Origin: Psychrosphaera sp. B3R10
GTDB lineage: Bacteria; Pseudomonadota; Gammaproteobacteria; Enterobacterales; Alteromonadaceae
Reading direction: 5' to 3'
Length of the DNA stretch: 45,465 nt
Assembly: GCF_018861025.1 (NCBI RefSeq)
Contig: NZ_JAHKQH010000038.1
Location: 1 to 45,465 of the forward strand
The stretch's first letter is position 1; each line of letters opens with the position of its first letter. Of the stretch, positions 33,369 through 41,779 are shown piece by piece. Both the position numbers and the translations under genes were made by a program. Below the pieces are notes generated by a model. The model was not told the origin of the DNA and ran no database searches. It worked only from the letters and a program-made list of their open reading frames with translations.

Positions 33369-36300
33369 TTGACTTTTTCAATTCAAACCCAAGCTATTTT
33401 TCTAGTCTGCGCTGTTCTATACAGCCAAGTTAGCGTTGCTGAAGACGTTCAACCTAAATCATCTATTAATATTCCCGCTTCAAATTTAGTCGATGCCTTA
33501 AATAGCTTTGCGAAACAAACGAATCGCGCATTAATTTACCCTTATCATTTAGCAAGCTCACTTTACGTCGACGGCCTCCAGGGCGAATTCAGCGCATCAC
33601 AAGCATTACAACAATTACTGAAAGACACCCCTCTAAAAGGAACCGTGCGGCCTAGTGGTGTCATCCAGATCACTAAGATTCAACCTGTAGTCGTTGAGGA
33701 AAAAGCGCCAGTGGTACTCAAAGGTGAAGTTGAGATTTCACCGGTAGTTGAGGAAATAGAAGTTATCGTCGTTGAAGGTAAAATGTTCGCGATGGACAAG
33801 TCGGCCAATTTTAAACGGTTTTCTGATTCTCAAACAGAGCAAATTAGCCAGTCTCAGATTAATCAAATCGCCAAAAGCAATGCCGCAGACGTCGTGCGAA
33901 ATGTGCCCAGCATATCAACCGATAAAATTTACGGTGGTGGAACCCATGTTTCTGTACGGGGGTTTGGAGCAGAATTTAATAACGTCCTTTATAATGGCCG
34001 TGTTATCGCGACGGAAAATCAAGGACGTGAGTTTAGTTTTGATGTGCTTTCCTCAGATGTTATCGAACGGGTCAATGTATATAAATCTCCGTCAACCGAC
34101 TTAATAGCCGGAAGTATTGGCGCCACGATTAACTTAGTCAGTCCCATGCCCGGTTCTCACTTAGGAACGTATTCTAAGTCAGCGGTAAAACTAGGTTACA
34201 GTGAACTTTCCGGTGAGTACTTTCCTGAAATATCCCAGTTATTTAGTTATAACAATGGTGACTACGGTGCGCTAATCTCCATTCAATACCACGAAAAAGA
34301 TTATCGGTTAGAGTCGGTCAACACAGACGGTTGGATCCCTGTCGATTTGTCTTACTTAGAAGGGCAGAATGATGACTATTCTCGTGTTTACGTGCCGAGG
34401 AATTATGATTTTCGTATAGATGAAGGTAAGGAATCGCGTATTGGAGGAAATGTCGTTTTACAGGCGAGCATTACCGATAAAACCCTTTTGACGGCAGACT
34501 TATTGTATTCAAAATATGAAGTCGATTCTCATATAAAGTCTTCAGGTAATTGGACTCATGTAAATCCAATTGGTGTTGAGTCAACGTTAGGCGAGTCGTT
34601 TCAAAGTGTTCAAGTAGATAATCACAATACGTTGCTAGGTTATCGATATAGAGAAGATGGGGACTTTGCAACCGACTTTGTTGAGCTCAATCGAAACCGA
34701 CCAACCTCTACTATCCAAATGGGGTTGAACCTTCAACATTTGTTGTCCGATGCGATAGAGTTAACGTTAGATACATCTTACTCAGCTGCCGAAAATAACA
34801 ATGGTGGTAAACAGCAATTTATTATCGCCGGCGTGCCATTTGCGAATCCGGTTTATCAATTTATCCCCGGTGCTAATTATGCCGAGCTAAGTTATGACCG
34901 TGAATTTGGTATCGAAGATATTCGAAGCCATGGCACTATATTTAATGGTGAAAATGTTAAAGATGAAATTTTTCAGACTCGTTTAGACTTACATTGGTTT
35001 CCAGACTTTAAATGGTTTAAACAGTTTGATATGGGAATATACCAATCGGCCAGAACCAAGCAAAGAGATGGCTTTCGTTCTCCAAATGGTTGGGAGTTTG
35101 CGGGTTATGTGTTTGACATACCGGACGAAATTTTTAGCCCTTTTAATGCGTCAGATTTCATTGATGGCGGCAACCCCACAGATTGGTATTCATTTGACGC
35201 TCAAGAGTACGTTGATTACCTATGGTCGGATGAACATATTCAAACGGAAATCATTGACAAAGATCACCCTTTAGCAGATTCGATTTGGGCACTAAAACAA
35301 GCAGGTGGTGTAGAACCAGTGCATTACCCTAGCAAATCTTGGCAGGTGGAAGAGCAGTTAATAGAAGGTTATGTCAGTGTCAAATTCCAAGGCGAATCTG
35401 CAATGGGAGACTGGAGCGGTAATCTTGGGGTTCGATTTGCCAATACAAAGGTTTTGTCAGAAGGAAATCAGCAGGCCATTAGAAGCATTGAAACAATTGA
35501 AGGGGATCCGACAAACTTAATTATGAGTTTTAGTTCTGCTAGTGACATCAGCGAAACTCATAGCTATTCAGAGGTTTTACCATCGTTTAATGTAAAACTG
35601 GCTCTATCTGAGCAAAATGTCGTGAGTTTAGGGTTGTCCAAAACGATGACAAGACCAACCCTAAGTGACTTATCAATTACACTTGGCAATTATATTTCAA
35701 GGGTCGGAGCAAGTATCGCATTTCAAGGTGATGCATACTTAGAGCCTACCTTGTCGAACAACATTGATATCAACTGGAACTATTACTGGGATGCCTATTC
35801 GGTATTTGAAATAGCTTACTTTTACAAAGACTTCTCCAATTATTTGTCGAGTAAGGCAGAGTATAGAACCCTACATGATTCGCAGTTTGGAGAATATCTT
35901 ATTATTTCTCCTACAAATATTGCGGATGAAACCGTCAGCGGTTGGGAGCTCAATGTCGTCAGTAAATTTCATATGTTACCTGGACTATTGCAGGGGCTCG
36001 GAGGTCGTTTTAGATATACAGATGTTGAAACCACTGAGCATTTACATGAGCAAAGTAATACGGCGATTCCGGCAATTGAAGGGGCTGCAGACTCTTACGT
36101 TGCGGCATTGTTTTACGATTTAGATAATATAAATTTTAATTTAAGCCTATTCCATCGAGACAGTTTTTTGCAGTCCCGCATCGGGTTGCTAGGCGACGTC
36201 GTTATGGTTGCAGCAAGAGATCAATTTGATTTTGGAATGAGTTACAAATATGGCAATATCAATGTGTCATTTGACATCTTAAACCTGACTAACGAGCCAG

Positions 36301-36389
36301 TACGTTCCTACTCTGTCTATGAAGAGCGCCTGATCAATTATATCAACAGTGGTAGTGATTATTCCCTCTCTATGAGTGTTGAGTTTTAA
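33369..36389 (+). CDS. TonB-dependent signal-transducing receptor with STN domain
   Basis: A 1006-residue outer-membrane receptor. An in-frame TAG at 33354 forces the start downstream of it, and TTG at 33369 is the only usable codon before the signal peptide (FLVCAVLYSQVSVA). No Shine-Dalgarno sequence is visible. Residues about 32-106 are an STN domain (INIPASNLVDALNSFAKQT, LQGEFSASQALQQLL), which contacts FecR. The plug has SDSQTEQISQSQINQIAKSN, VVRNVPSI, VRGFGAEFNNVLYNGR and YKSPSTDLIAGSIGATINL. The barrel follows and ends in LSMSVEF, a normal outer-membrane terminal Phe. With the two genes upstream it forms a cell-surface signalling system, probably sensing and importing a galactan oligosaccharide. 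Confidence 0.93.
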   Translation: MTFSIQTQAIFLVCAVLYSQVSVAEDVQPKSSINIPASNLVDALNSFAKQTNRALIYPYHLASSLYVDGLQGEFSASQALQQLLKDTPLKGTVRPSGVIQITKIQPVVVEEKAPVVLKGEVEISPVVEEIEVIVVEGKMFAMDKSANFKRFSDSQTEQISQSQINQIAKSNAADVVRNVPSISTDKIYGGGTHVSVRGFGAEFNNVLYNGRVIATENQGREFSFDVLSSDVIERVNVYKSPSTDLIAGSIGATINLVSPMPGSHLGTYSKSAVKLGYSELSGEYFPEISQLFSYNNGDYGALISIQYHEKDYRLESVNTDGWIPVDLSYLEGQNDDYSRVYVPRNYDFRIDEGKESRIGGNVVLQASITDKTLLTADLLYSKYEVDSHIKSSGNWTHVNPIGVESTLGESFQSVQVDNHNTLLGYRYREDGDFATDFVELNRNRPTSTIQMGLNLQHLLSDAIELTLDTSYSAAENNNGGKQQFIIAGVPFANPVYQFIPGANYAELSYDREFGIEDIRSHGTIFNGENVKDEIFQTRLDLHWFPDFKWFKQFDMGIYQSARTKQRDGFRSPNGWEFAGYVFDIPDEIFSPFNASDFIDGGNPTDWYSFDAQEYVDYLWSDEHIQTEIIDKDHPLADSIWALKQAGGVEPVHYPSKSWQVEEQLIEGYVSVKFQGESAMGDWSGNLGVRFANTKVLSEGNQQAIRSIETIEGDPTNLIMSFSSASDISETHSYSEVLPSFNVKLALSEQNVVSLGLSKTMTRPTLSDLSITLGNYISRVGASIAFQGDAYLEPTLSNNIDINWNYYWDAYSVFEIAYFYKDFSNYLSSKAEYRTLHDSQFGEYLIISPTNIADETVSGWELNVVSKFHMLPGLLQGLGGRFRYTDVETTEHLHEQSNTAIPAIEGAADSYVAALFYDLDNINFNLSLFHRDSFLQSRIGLLGDVVMVAARDQFDFGMSYKYGNINVSFDILNLTNEPVRSYSVYEERLINYINSGSDYSLSMSVEF

Positions 36390-36534
36390 CCCGATCTTTG
36401 GCTCGAATTCAATCGCACATCCCGCGGACTGAATAAAGTGCTTAACACAATCAGGCTAAATAACGTCATTAATATCCAAGACCAGAGCCACTCAACCGTC
36501 ACTCACTCATATTATACCGTTGGCTAAACCCACC

Positions 36535-36550
36535 AAAAATTACGTCTTTC
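36535..36550 (+). promoter_or_regulatory. Weak copy of the shared motif (AAAAATTACGTCTTTC)
   Basis: TTACGTCTTTC is 85 bp before the start of the 523-residue protein gene. It is a poor match, with a single G and a C in the T-run, and is included only because position and orientation agree with the others. Confidence 0.2.
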
Positions 36551-36635
36551 TCGTTCATACCTTGTTTCATATTAACTAAATTGCAGTTTCAACAACAAAG
36601 CAATGTGATACTGGGTAAAGCTCAACAGAGGAATT

Positions 36636-38207
36636 ATGAAAGCAATAAAAATAATAACAATAAACTTAATGATGAGTGCGTTAGTAAGTGCTTACGGATA
36701 TGCGGCTGATACTCATTTGGAGATATTTCCAGAACAACAAAAACAGCAAGTTAAATTTGGTGCGGACATTAAATTAACCATAAAAAATGTTGCCGAGGGG
36801 AACACGTCGAAAGTTATGGATAGATTTATTGAAATGGGAATGGATATGGTTCGTTTGCCATTTTTTCCCATTCGTGATGTCACTGACCCATTCTATGACA
36901 AAGTGTTTAAGGTATCTGACATTGCCGAAGATAAAGGACTCATTTTGTTTGTTAGTGTTGCAAATGGCGATGGTGATAAAAATAACTGGCTACACGGGGC
37001 GCATAAGTTTTCTGACAAATTGATCTGTCAAAGTAATTGCCCTAAAACATTTTATAATATCAATTTAGCGGCCTATGCAGAGTATATGGATGCGTTTCTT
37101 GATCAAATGGCATTGCACGATGCTAAAGTCACGTTTGTCGGGCCATTTAACGAAGACAGAGGTGCGGTAAGCGATTATCAGCAAATCTGGCAACACATGC
37201 GCAATAGTGACTTTAAACGCATTGGACCGGAGCTCTGGGGCCTTGGAAATTCGATTATTGATACACCAAAGTTACTTGATCTAGTTGATGTTGTTGGCTC
37301 ACATTTTTATGATGATTCGGCCAATAAAGTCGCTATTCATGACAGCCAGTGGGCTGCATTAACCGAAGCGGCAAACGGCAAGGAAGTATGGTTCACCGAA
37401 GCCACTCGTTTTGAGGCCTCTAACAATGATATGACTAACCTTCGCACGGGTTTAGAGCATATTATCCCGTCTATTCGTGGTGGTGCTGAGCGGGTGATCT
37501 TCTATCAAGCGGCTAATCGGTTTGTTTGGTACAACGGTGGTGCACGAGCTTATCGTTTTAGTGGTGTTAAGCAATTCACTAAAAATGCCATTGGAAATGT
37601 AGTGGATTCAACCTCGGATGATTATGCCGTTAAAACGGTCAGTTTTTATGAGTCCGGTGTTCTGAAAGTAAATATCACAAATGGCGAATCAACGCCTAAA
37701 ATTACCTCGGTTAAATTAAAGGGGAACTTTGCCGCGCTAGGAAGCGGTTCACAGATGTTGTGGACAAACGATGTCGAAGCTGGTCTTACGGATATTGCCT
37801 TTGATGATTCAAGTTGTTGGACGATGACTGTGCCGGCAAATTCTTATCTGCAATTAAGTGTGCCTGTGGTTGCCTTATCTGCGTCAACTATCGAAGAATG
37901 TAGCCATATTGGTCTACCGCAAGATAGTGACTTGCCAGACTTTGACCAAGACGGCATTGCCGATTTTATTGATGAAGATGACGACAACGATTCCGTATTG
38001 GACGAATTAGACGAATTTCCATTTGATGCAACCCGCAGTGGTACTCAAGTCGAAGAAACAGAAGAAACAGAAGAAACAGAAGAAACCGAAGAAACTGTAA
38101 GCGAGGAAGTTGAAGCACCGCTAACAGAACAAAAAAGTAGCGGCGGCAGCTTCTCTGGAACTTGGGCCTTTCTAATGTTGCTGCTGGTTAGACGTTTCAT
38201 CAAATAA
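36636..38207 (+). CDS. Clan GH-A-like putative glycosidase with Ca-binding repeat and GlyGly-CTERM tail
   Basis: A 523-residue exported protein with signal peptide ending near GYAA (24); AGAGG lies just upstream of the ATG. Residues about 28-330 look like a TIM barrel (FIEMGMDMVRLPFF, GLILFVSVANGDGD) with candidate acid/base Glu173 (VGPFNEDRG) and nucleophile Glu255 (VWFTEATR), plus VGSHFYDD and RVIFYQAANRFVWYNGG. A beta domain follows to about 412. Residues about 434-464 are a thrombospondin-3-like calcium repeat (DFDQDGIADFIDEDDDND). An EET tandem linker (473-487) leads to a GlyGly-CTERM tail: SSGGSFSGTW, a hydrophobic segment and RRFIK. The fold resembles clan GH-A (GH30/GH39/GH5), but I cannot place the family. 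It is close to the 415-residue protein at 38501. The tail predicts type II secretion and surface attachment. Confidence 0.7.
   Translation: MKAIKIITINLMMSALVSAYGYAADTHLEIFPEQQKQQVKFGADIKLTIKNVAEGNTSKVMDRFIEMGMDMVRLPFFPIRDVTDPFYDKVFKVSDIAEDKGLILFVSVANGDGDKNNWLHGAHKFSDKLICQSNCPKTFYNINLAAYAEYMDAFLDQMALHDAKVTFVGPFNEDRGAVSDYQQIWQHMRNSDFKRIGPELWGLGNSIIDTPKLLDLVDVVGSHFYDDSANKVAIHDSQWAALTEAANGKEVWFTEATRFEASNNDMTNLRTGLEHIIPSIRGGAERVIFYQAANRFVWYNGGARAYRFSGVKQFTKNAIGNVVDSTSDDYAVKTVSFYESGVLKVNITNGESTPKITSVKLKGNFAALGSGSQMLWTNDVEAGLTDIAFDDSSCWTMTVPANSYLQLSVPVVALSASTIEECSHIGLPQDSDLPDFDQDGIADFIDEDDDNDSVLDELDEFPFDATRSGTQVEETEETEETEETEETVSEEVEAPLTEQKSSGGSFSGTWAFLMLLLVRRFIK
38052..38096 (+). repeat. In-frame 9-bp tandem repeat (GAAGAAACA)5
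   Basis: Five copies of GAAGAAACN (38052-38096) encode Glu-Glu-Thr repeats in the linker before the GlyGly-CTERM tail. Copy-number change would alter linker length without a frameshift. Confidence 0.93.
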
Positions 38208-38395
38208 TGACTTGGATTAGAACCACTTTGGCAGTCTCATGTCTTATTACAAATAGTTGTCAGCTAAAAATTTTATTTTTAATGATAGAAAACGAACAGT
38301 ATGGACGATTTAGGCCATGAAATAAGTTGTAAATTTAGGTTTGTTTTCCGTATTAAAAGTCGAATTCGTTTTTTTGAGGGCTCAGGCAAATAATA

Positions 38396-38427
38396 AAAAG
38401 AGGCGCTAATATTAGCGCCTCTTTTTT
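38396..38427. terminator. Bidirectional terminator between convergent paralogues
   Basis: A perfect palindromic stem AAAAGAGGCGCTAAT / ATTAGCGCCTCTTTT (38396-38410 with 38411-38425), with further T on the plus side and an A-run on the other. It can terminate both the 523-residue protein gene (plus) and the 415-residue protein gene (minus). Confidence 0.9.
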
Positions 38428-38500
38428 TGCTTTAAAGTTCGTTTGCTATTGATTAATCCACTGTGATTCAAACAATAGGCTTCTAATTAATGCTACGACA

Positions 38501-39748
38501 TCAGTTTACTTTAACTGGCACTTGCAGATGAACGTAAGACTCTGCTGGTACGGTAACTGTCCATTGGGCATTGTTATTTAATGTATAACTGTTTGCTACC
38601 CCTTCTGACCCTGTTTCCCATACGGTACGAGTGATTAAACCATCGGTTTTATAGTTACTATCCAAATTAATTATTACGCTTTTAGTAACACTGTCAGGGT
38701 TAGTAATATTGATACTTACATTGTTACCATCTTTAAAGCTGACTGTTCGAATATCGGCTGTATCCGCTGATGATGCTACAACGTTCCCGGTTGAGTTATT
38801 GATAAACTGCTTAAAGGCACTGAATTTATAGGCCACTTTACCACCGTTATACCAAACTAGGCGGTTTGCCGTCTGATAAACTACAACTCGTTCAACTCCA
38901 CCTCTAATTGCTGGAATGATATGTTCTAATCCGGCAACGACGTTTTGCATGGTTGAGTTACCACCAACGCTGAGCCTTGTCGACTCGGTAAACCATCCAG
39001 GTGTTGTGCCAGTCGCACTTGTGAAGTTTGACCAGAGACTGTCGTGGGTAGAACGGGCAAATTGACCATCATCATAAAAATGCGCACCGGCGATATCAAT
39101 ACGATTTGAAACGTCCGCGTAAGTTGTAGGCGCAACATCTAACGCCCATGATTCAACTCCAATTCGAGAGAAGTCACTGTTGGTCATTTGATCCCATATT
39201 TTGCGGTAGTCACTATTGTCGGCTGCGTCTTCATTGTATGGCCCTAAAATGTCGACTTTGGCGTCATTAAGCGCCATGTTCTCGACATAGTCGTCGAGAT
39301 AAGCCGCATATTTTGTTAAGTTCAGGCTGTATACGTTATAAGCACAATTACAAATAAAAGAGCTGTCGAATTTGTCTGCATGATGCAAATTGTTATTTAA
39401 GTCACCATCTCCATTTGCGACACTAGCAAATATTGTCATGCCCTTATCTTCAGCCTGATCAGCGACGTCATAGACTTTATCGTAAAATACATCGTTAATA
39501 TCGCGAGTCATATAGATTGGTACTCTGAGCATATCCATACCGAGTTCGATAAAACGGTCTAATACTAAGCTCGTATTACCATCAGCGACGCCTTTCAAAG
39601 TCAGTTTAACATCGGCTGCAAATTTAACGCTTTGCTGCACACTACTTGGATCAACCGTGATCTCTGCATCGGCGGCGTTCGCGAATGCTGGCATTAATGC
39701 CATCGCAACTGCCGCGTTAATCAGCTTTCTCTTGGTTTTTTTTATCAT
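38501..39748 (-). CDS. Clan GH-A-like putative glycosidase, secreted
   Basis: A 415-residue protein with signal peptide MIKKTKRKLINAAVAM...ANA (about 25). It aligns through almost its full length with residues 28-412 of the 523-residue protein: VKFAADVKLTLKGVADGNTS, FIELGMDMLRVP, SVANGDGDLNN, then Glu173 in LGPYNEDAA, AGAHFYDD, Glu255 in GWFTESTR and RVVVYQTANRLVWYNGG. Both predicted catalytic Glu fall at the same numbers as in the paralogue. It lacks the calcium repeat and anchor, so it is probably free in the periplasm or secreted. The family is not recognised; an exo- or endo-acting enzyme on a galactan is an inference. AGGATGAG precedes the ATG. Confidence 0.7.
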   Translation of the reverse strand: MIKKTKRKLINAAVAMALMPAFANAADAEITVDPSSVQQSVKFAADVKLTLKGVADGNTSLVLDRFIELGMDMLRVPIYMTRDINDVFYDKVYDVADQAEDKGMTIFASVANGDGDLNNNLHHADKFDSSFICNCAYNVYSLNLTKYAAYLDDYVENMALNDAKVDILGPYNEDAADNSDYRKIWDQMTNSDFSRIGVESWALDVAPTTYADVSNRIDIAGAHFYDDGQFARSTHDSLWSNFTSATGTTPGWFTESTRLSVGGNSTMQNVVAGLEHIIPAIRGGVERVVVYQTANRLVWYNGGKVAYKFSAFKQFINNSTGNVVASSADTADIRTVSFKDGNNVSINITNPDSVTKSVIINLDSNYKTDGLITRTVWETGSEGVANSYTLNNNAQWTVTVPAESYVHLQVPVKVN

Positions 39749-39984
39749 TGTTACTCATCCTATTGATTGTTTTTATTATTTTTATAAGCACACTGTTAAG
39801 TGTCTTTTATTTTTTAAGTGCAAATTTTTATGCACCTAGATCGGTCAACAAAGTGTGTTTCGTCATAAATAAGTGACTCTTTCGATAACATCGCATCCCT
39901 GCGCAAATGTATAGGCGAGCACTTTTTATACGAAAAATCCCCACTTAATTTGGATAGATCTGATGTAACAACAAGATAGGAACT

Positions 39985-39998
39985 AAAAACCGTACAAT
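39985..39998 (-). promoter_or_regulatory. Shared upstream motif, copy K (ATTGTACGGTTTTT)
   Basis: On the minus strand ATTGTACGGTTTTT points toward the 415-residue protein gene, 237 bp away. It is paired with the plus-strand copy at 40037-40051. Confidence 0.35.
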
Positions 39999-40036
39999 GT
40001 TTGGTTGAAATATGAGCGGAAACGGCGAGGGGAAAA

Positions 40037-40051
40037 ATATTTACGGTTTTT
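40037..40051 (+). promoter_or_regulatory. Shared upstream motif, copy J (ATATTTACGGTTTTT)
   Basis: A strong copy, ending 100 bp before the esterase ATG, in gene orientation. Confidence 0.5.
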
Positions 40052-40151
40052 GTTGAGTATGTTGTTTTATATTTAATAAAACATTTATGGTTCTTTAAAG
40101 TAGAAAATCGTGTTAATAAAAACACTAAACAGGGATAAGAGAGTTAATGCA

Positions 40152-41681
40152 ATGAAACGACATTTGTTATTTTGGACACTTATATTATTTTCTAGCACCG
40201 CACTAAGTAAAATAACGGTGCCGCATATTTTTGCTGATCGTATGGTTTTGCAGCAAAAACAACATAACCCAATTTGGGGTAAGGCAACTCCTGGAGCCAA
40301 GGTCCATGTATCAATAGCAAACCAAAATTACAAAGTGAAAGCCGATAGCAAAGGCGATTGGCGCGTTAAATTAGCGCCATTGCCTGCTGGTGGACCTTAT
40401 AAGCTTTCCATCGAAGGTGATTATACTGTACTTGAGATAAGTGATGTATTGGTTGGTGAAGTGTGGTTATGTTCAGGCCAATCGAATATGGAGTGGCGTG
40501 TTCAGCACATTAATCACTCTGAAATTGAATTAGCCTCTGCCAATTTCCCAGATATACGTCTGTTAAGCGTACCGAGAGTGGGTATTGATAAACCACAATT
40601 TGACGTGGAAACACAGTGGTACAAGACAACTCCTCAGAATGTACGAGATTTTTCTGCAATTTGTTACCTTTATGGTCGTCGATTACATCAAACGCTAAAT
40701 GTACCTATTGGGTTAATTAAGAATTCATGGGGCGGAACGCCAATCGAAGCATGGATCCCACGAGATGCGCTTGAGAAGAATAATGAATATGAAGAACTAC
40801 TAGCGCATTGGGACAAGGTAGCGGAAAACTTTGATGAAGATAAATTCAACAAAGACCTTGCTGAATTTCAAGATTGGGTAAAAGCAGGTAAACCAAAAGG
40901 TAAAAAACTGAAAAACCCAGCTAATGTATTAACGGGCGGTAAACGACCTGCCAATATATTTAATGGTGTAGTAAACCCGTTTATTGGCTACGGTATCCGT
41001 GGCGTTATTTGGTATCAAGGTGAGGCTAATGGCGCTCGCGGTTATCAATACCGTTCTCTATTCCCGCTGCTGATTAATTCGTGGCGTGAGCGTTGGGGTC
41101 AGGGCGATTTCCCATTCTATTGGGCGCAATTAGCCGATTTTAGACCAGAAAAAGATACACCTTCAAAATACAGTGACTGGGCTGAGTTGCGTGAAGCGCA
41201 AACGATGACACTAAGCCTTCCAAATACAGGTGAAGCTGTAATTTATGATGTCGGCGAAGCGCGAAATATTCACCCTGGCAATAAGCAAGATGTTGCAAAT
41301 CGTTTAGTACGTCATCCGTTAGCCAAAATTTATGGTTATCCGATGATGGCCGACAGCCCTATGTATAAATCGAGTCGAATTAAAGGAAATAAATTTTTAC
41401 TAACCTTCAAAAATGTAAAAAGAAAGCTTTATGCACTTGATAAAAATGAAGTGCTTGGTTTTTACATTGCAGGAAAAGACCAACGTTTTGTCCGGGCCAC
41501 GGCAAAAATTACCGGCAAAAATACGGTTGAAGTTTATAGCAACGAGATTAATGAACCCGTCGCTGTGAGATATGCTTGGGAAGATAATCCGGTTGTTAAT
41601 TTATATGACAAAATTGGGTTACCCGTCACGCCATTTCGAACTGATGATTGGCCACTTAAATCAAGAAATGTCAAAAAATAA
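40152..41681 (+). CDS. SASA-family carbohydrate esterase (sialate O-acetylesterase-like)
   Basis: A 509-residue secreted esterase. The ATG at 40152 gives signal peptide MKRHLLFWTLILFSSTALS with GAGAG about 8 nt upstream; an in-frame GTG at 40110 adds 14 residues and is unlikely. Motifs are FADRMVLQQ at the N-terminus, the nucleophile Ser111 in CSGQSNMEW, IKNSWGGTPIEAWIP, the oxyanion-type GVIWYQGEAN, and the Asp-x-x-His region DVGEARNIHPGNKQD. These are standard for the SASA / SGNH fold also used by CE20-type enzymes. It removes O-acetyl groups from sugars, so the polymer or a side chain may be acetylated. The stop codon lies within a hexanucleotide repeat. Confidence 0.88.
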   Translation: MKRHLLFWTLILFSSTALSKITVPHIFADRMVLQQKQHNPIWGKATPGAKVHVSIANQNYKVKADSKGDWRVKLAPLPAGGPYKLSIEGDYTVLEISDVLVGEVWLCSGQSNMEWRVQHINHSEIELASANFPDIRLLSVPRVGIDKPQFDVETQWYKTTPQNVRDFSAICYLYGRRLHQTLNVPIGLIKNSWGGTPIEAWIPRDALEKNNEYEELLAHWDKVAENFDEDKFNKDLAEFQDWVKAGKPKGKKLKNPANVLTGGKRPANIFNGVVNPFIGYGIRGVIWYQGEANGARGYQYRSLFPLLINSWRERWGQGDFPFYWAQLADFRPEKDTPSKYSDWAELREAQTMTLSLPNTGEAVIYDVGEARNIHPGNKQDVANRLVRHPLAKIYGYPMMADSPMYKSSRIKGNKFLLTFKNVKRKLYALDKNEVLGFYIAGKDQRFVRATAKITGKNTVEVYSNEINEPVAVRYAWEDNPVVNLYDKIGLPVTPFRTDDWPLKSRNVKK

Positions 41682-41724
41682 CAATAACAATAACAATAAC
41701 AATAAAAATAAAAATAAAAATAAG
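41677..41724. repeat. Hexanucleotide repeat (AATAAC)4(AATAAA)3 AATAAG
   Basis: Eight units: four AATAAC, three AATAAA and one AATAAG. The first unit contains the TAA stop of the esterase. It lies in the short gap before the next lipoprotein gene and directly abuts a palindrome. Slippage would alter intercistronic spacing. Confidence 0.95.
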
Positions 41725-41745
41725 TCTGCTCTTTAAAGAGCAGAC
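41724..41745 (+). promoter_or_regulatory. 22-bp perfect palindrome in the intercistronic leader
   Basis: GTCTGCTCTTT / AAAGAGCAGAC forms an 11-bp arm inverted repeat 34 bp before the next ATG (41780). There is no T-tract after it, so it is more likely an RNA stem for processing, stability or translation control, or a dimeric protein site, than a terminator. Confidence 0.6.
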
Positions 41746-41779
41746 GCCTATTAAAACTATTATGAAAAAGGTAAGGACA

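Larger units (their letters stand above)
39749..40151. other. Divergent intergenic region with an inverted motif pair
   Basis: No gene is supported. Two copies of the shared motif face opposite ways: AAAAACCGTACAAT at 39985-39998 and ATATTTACGGTTTTT at 40037-40051. Each reads toward its own flanking gene. Promoters of the 415-residue protein gene (minus) and the esterase (plus) should lie here. Confidence 0.55.
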
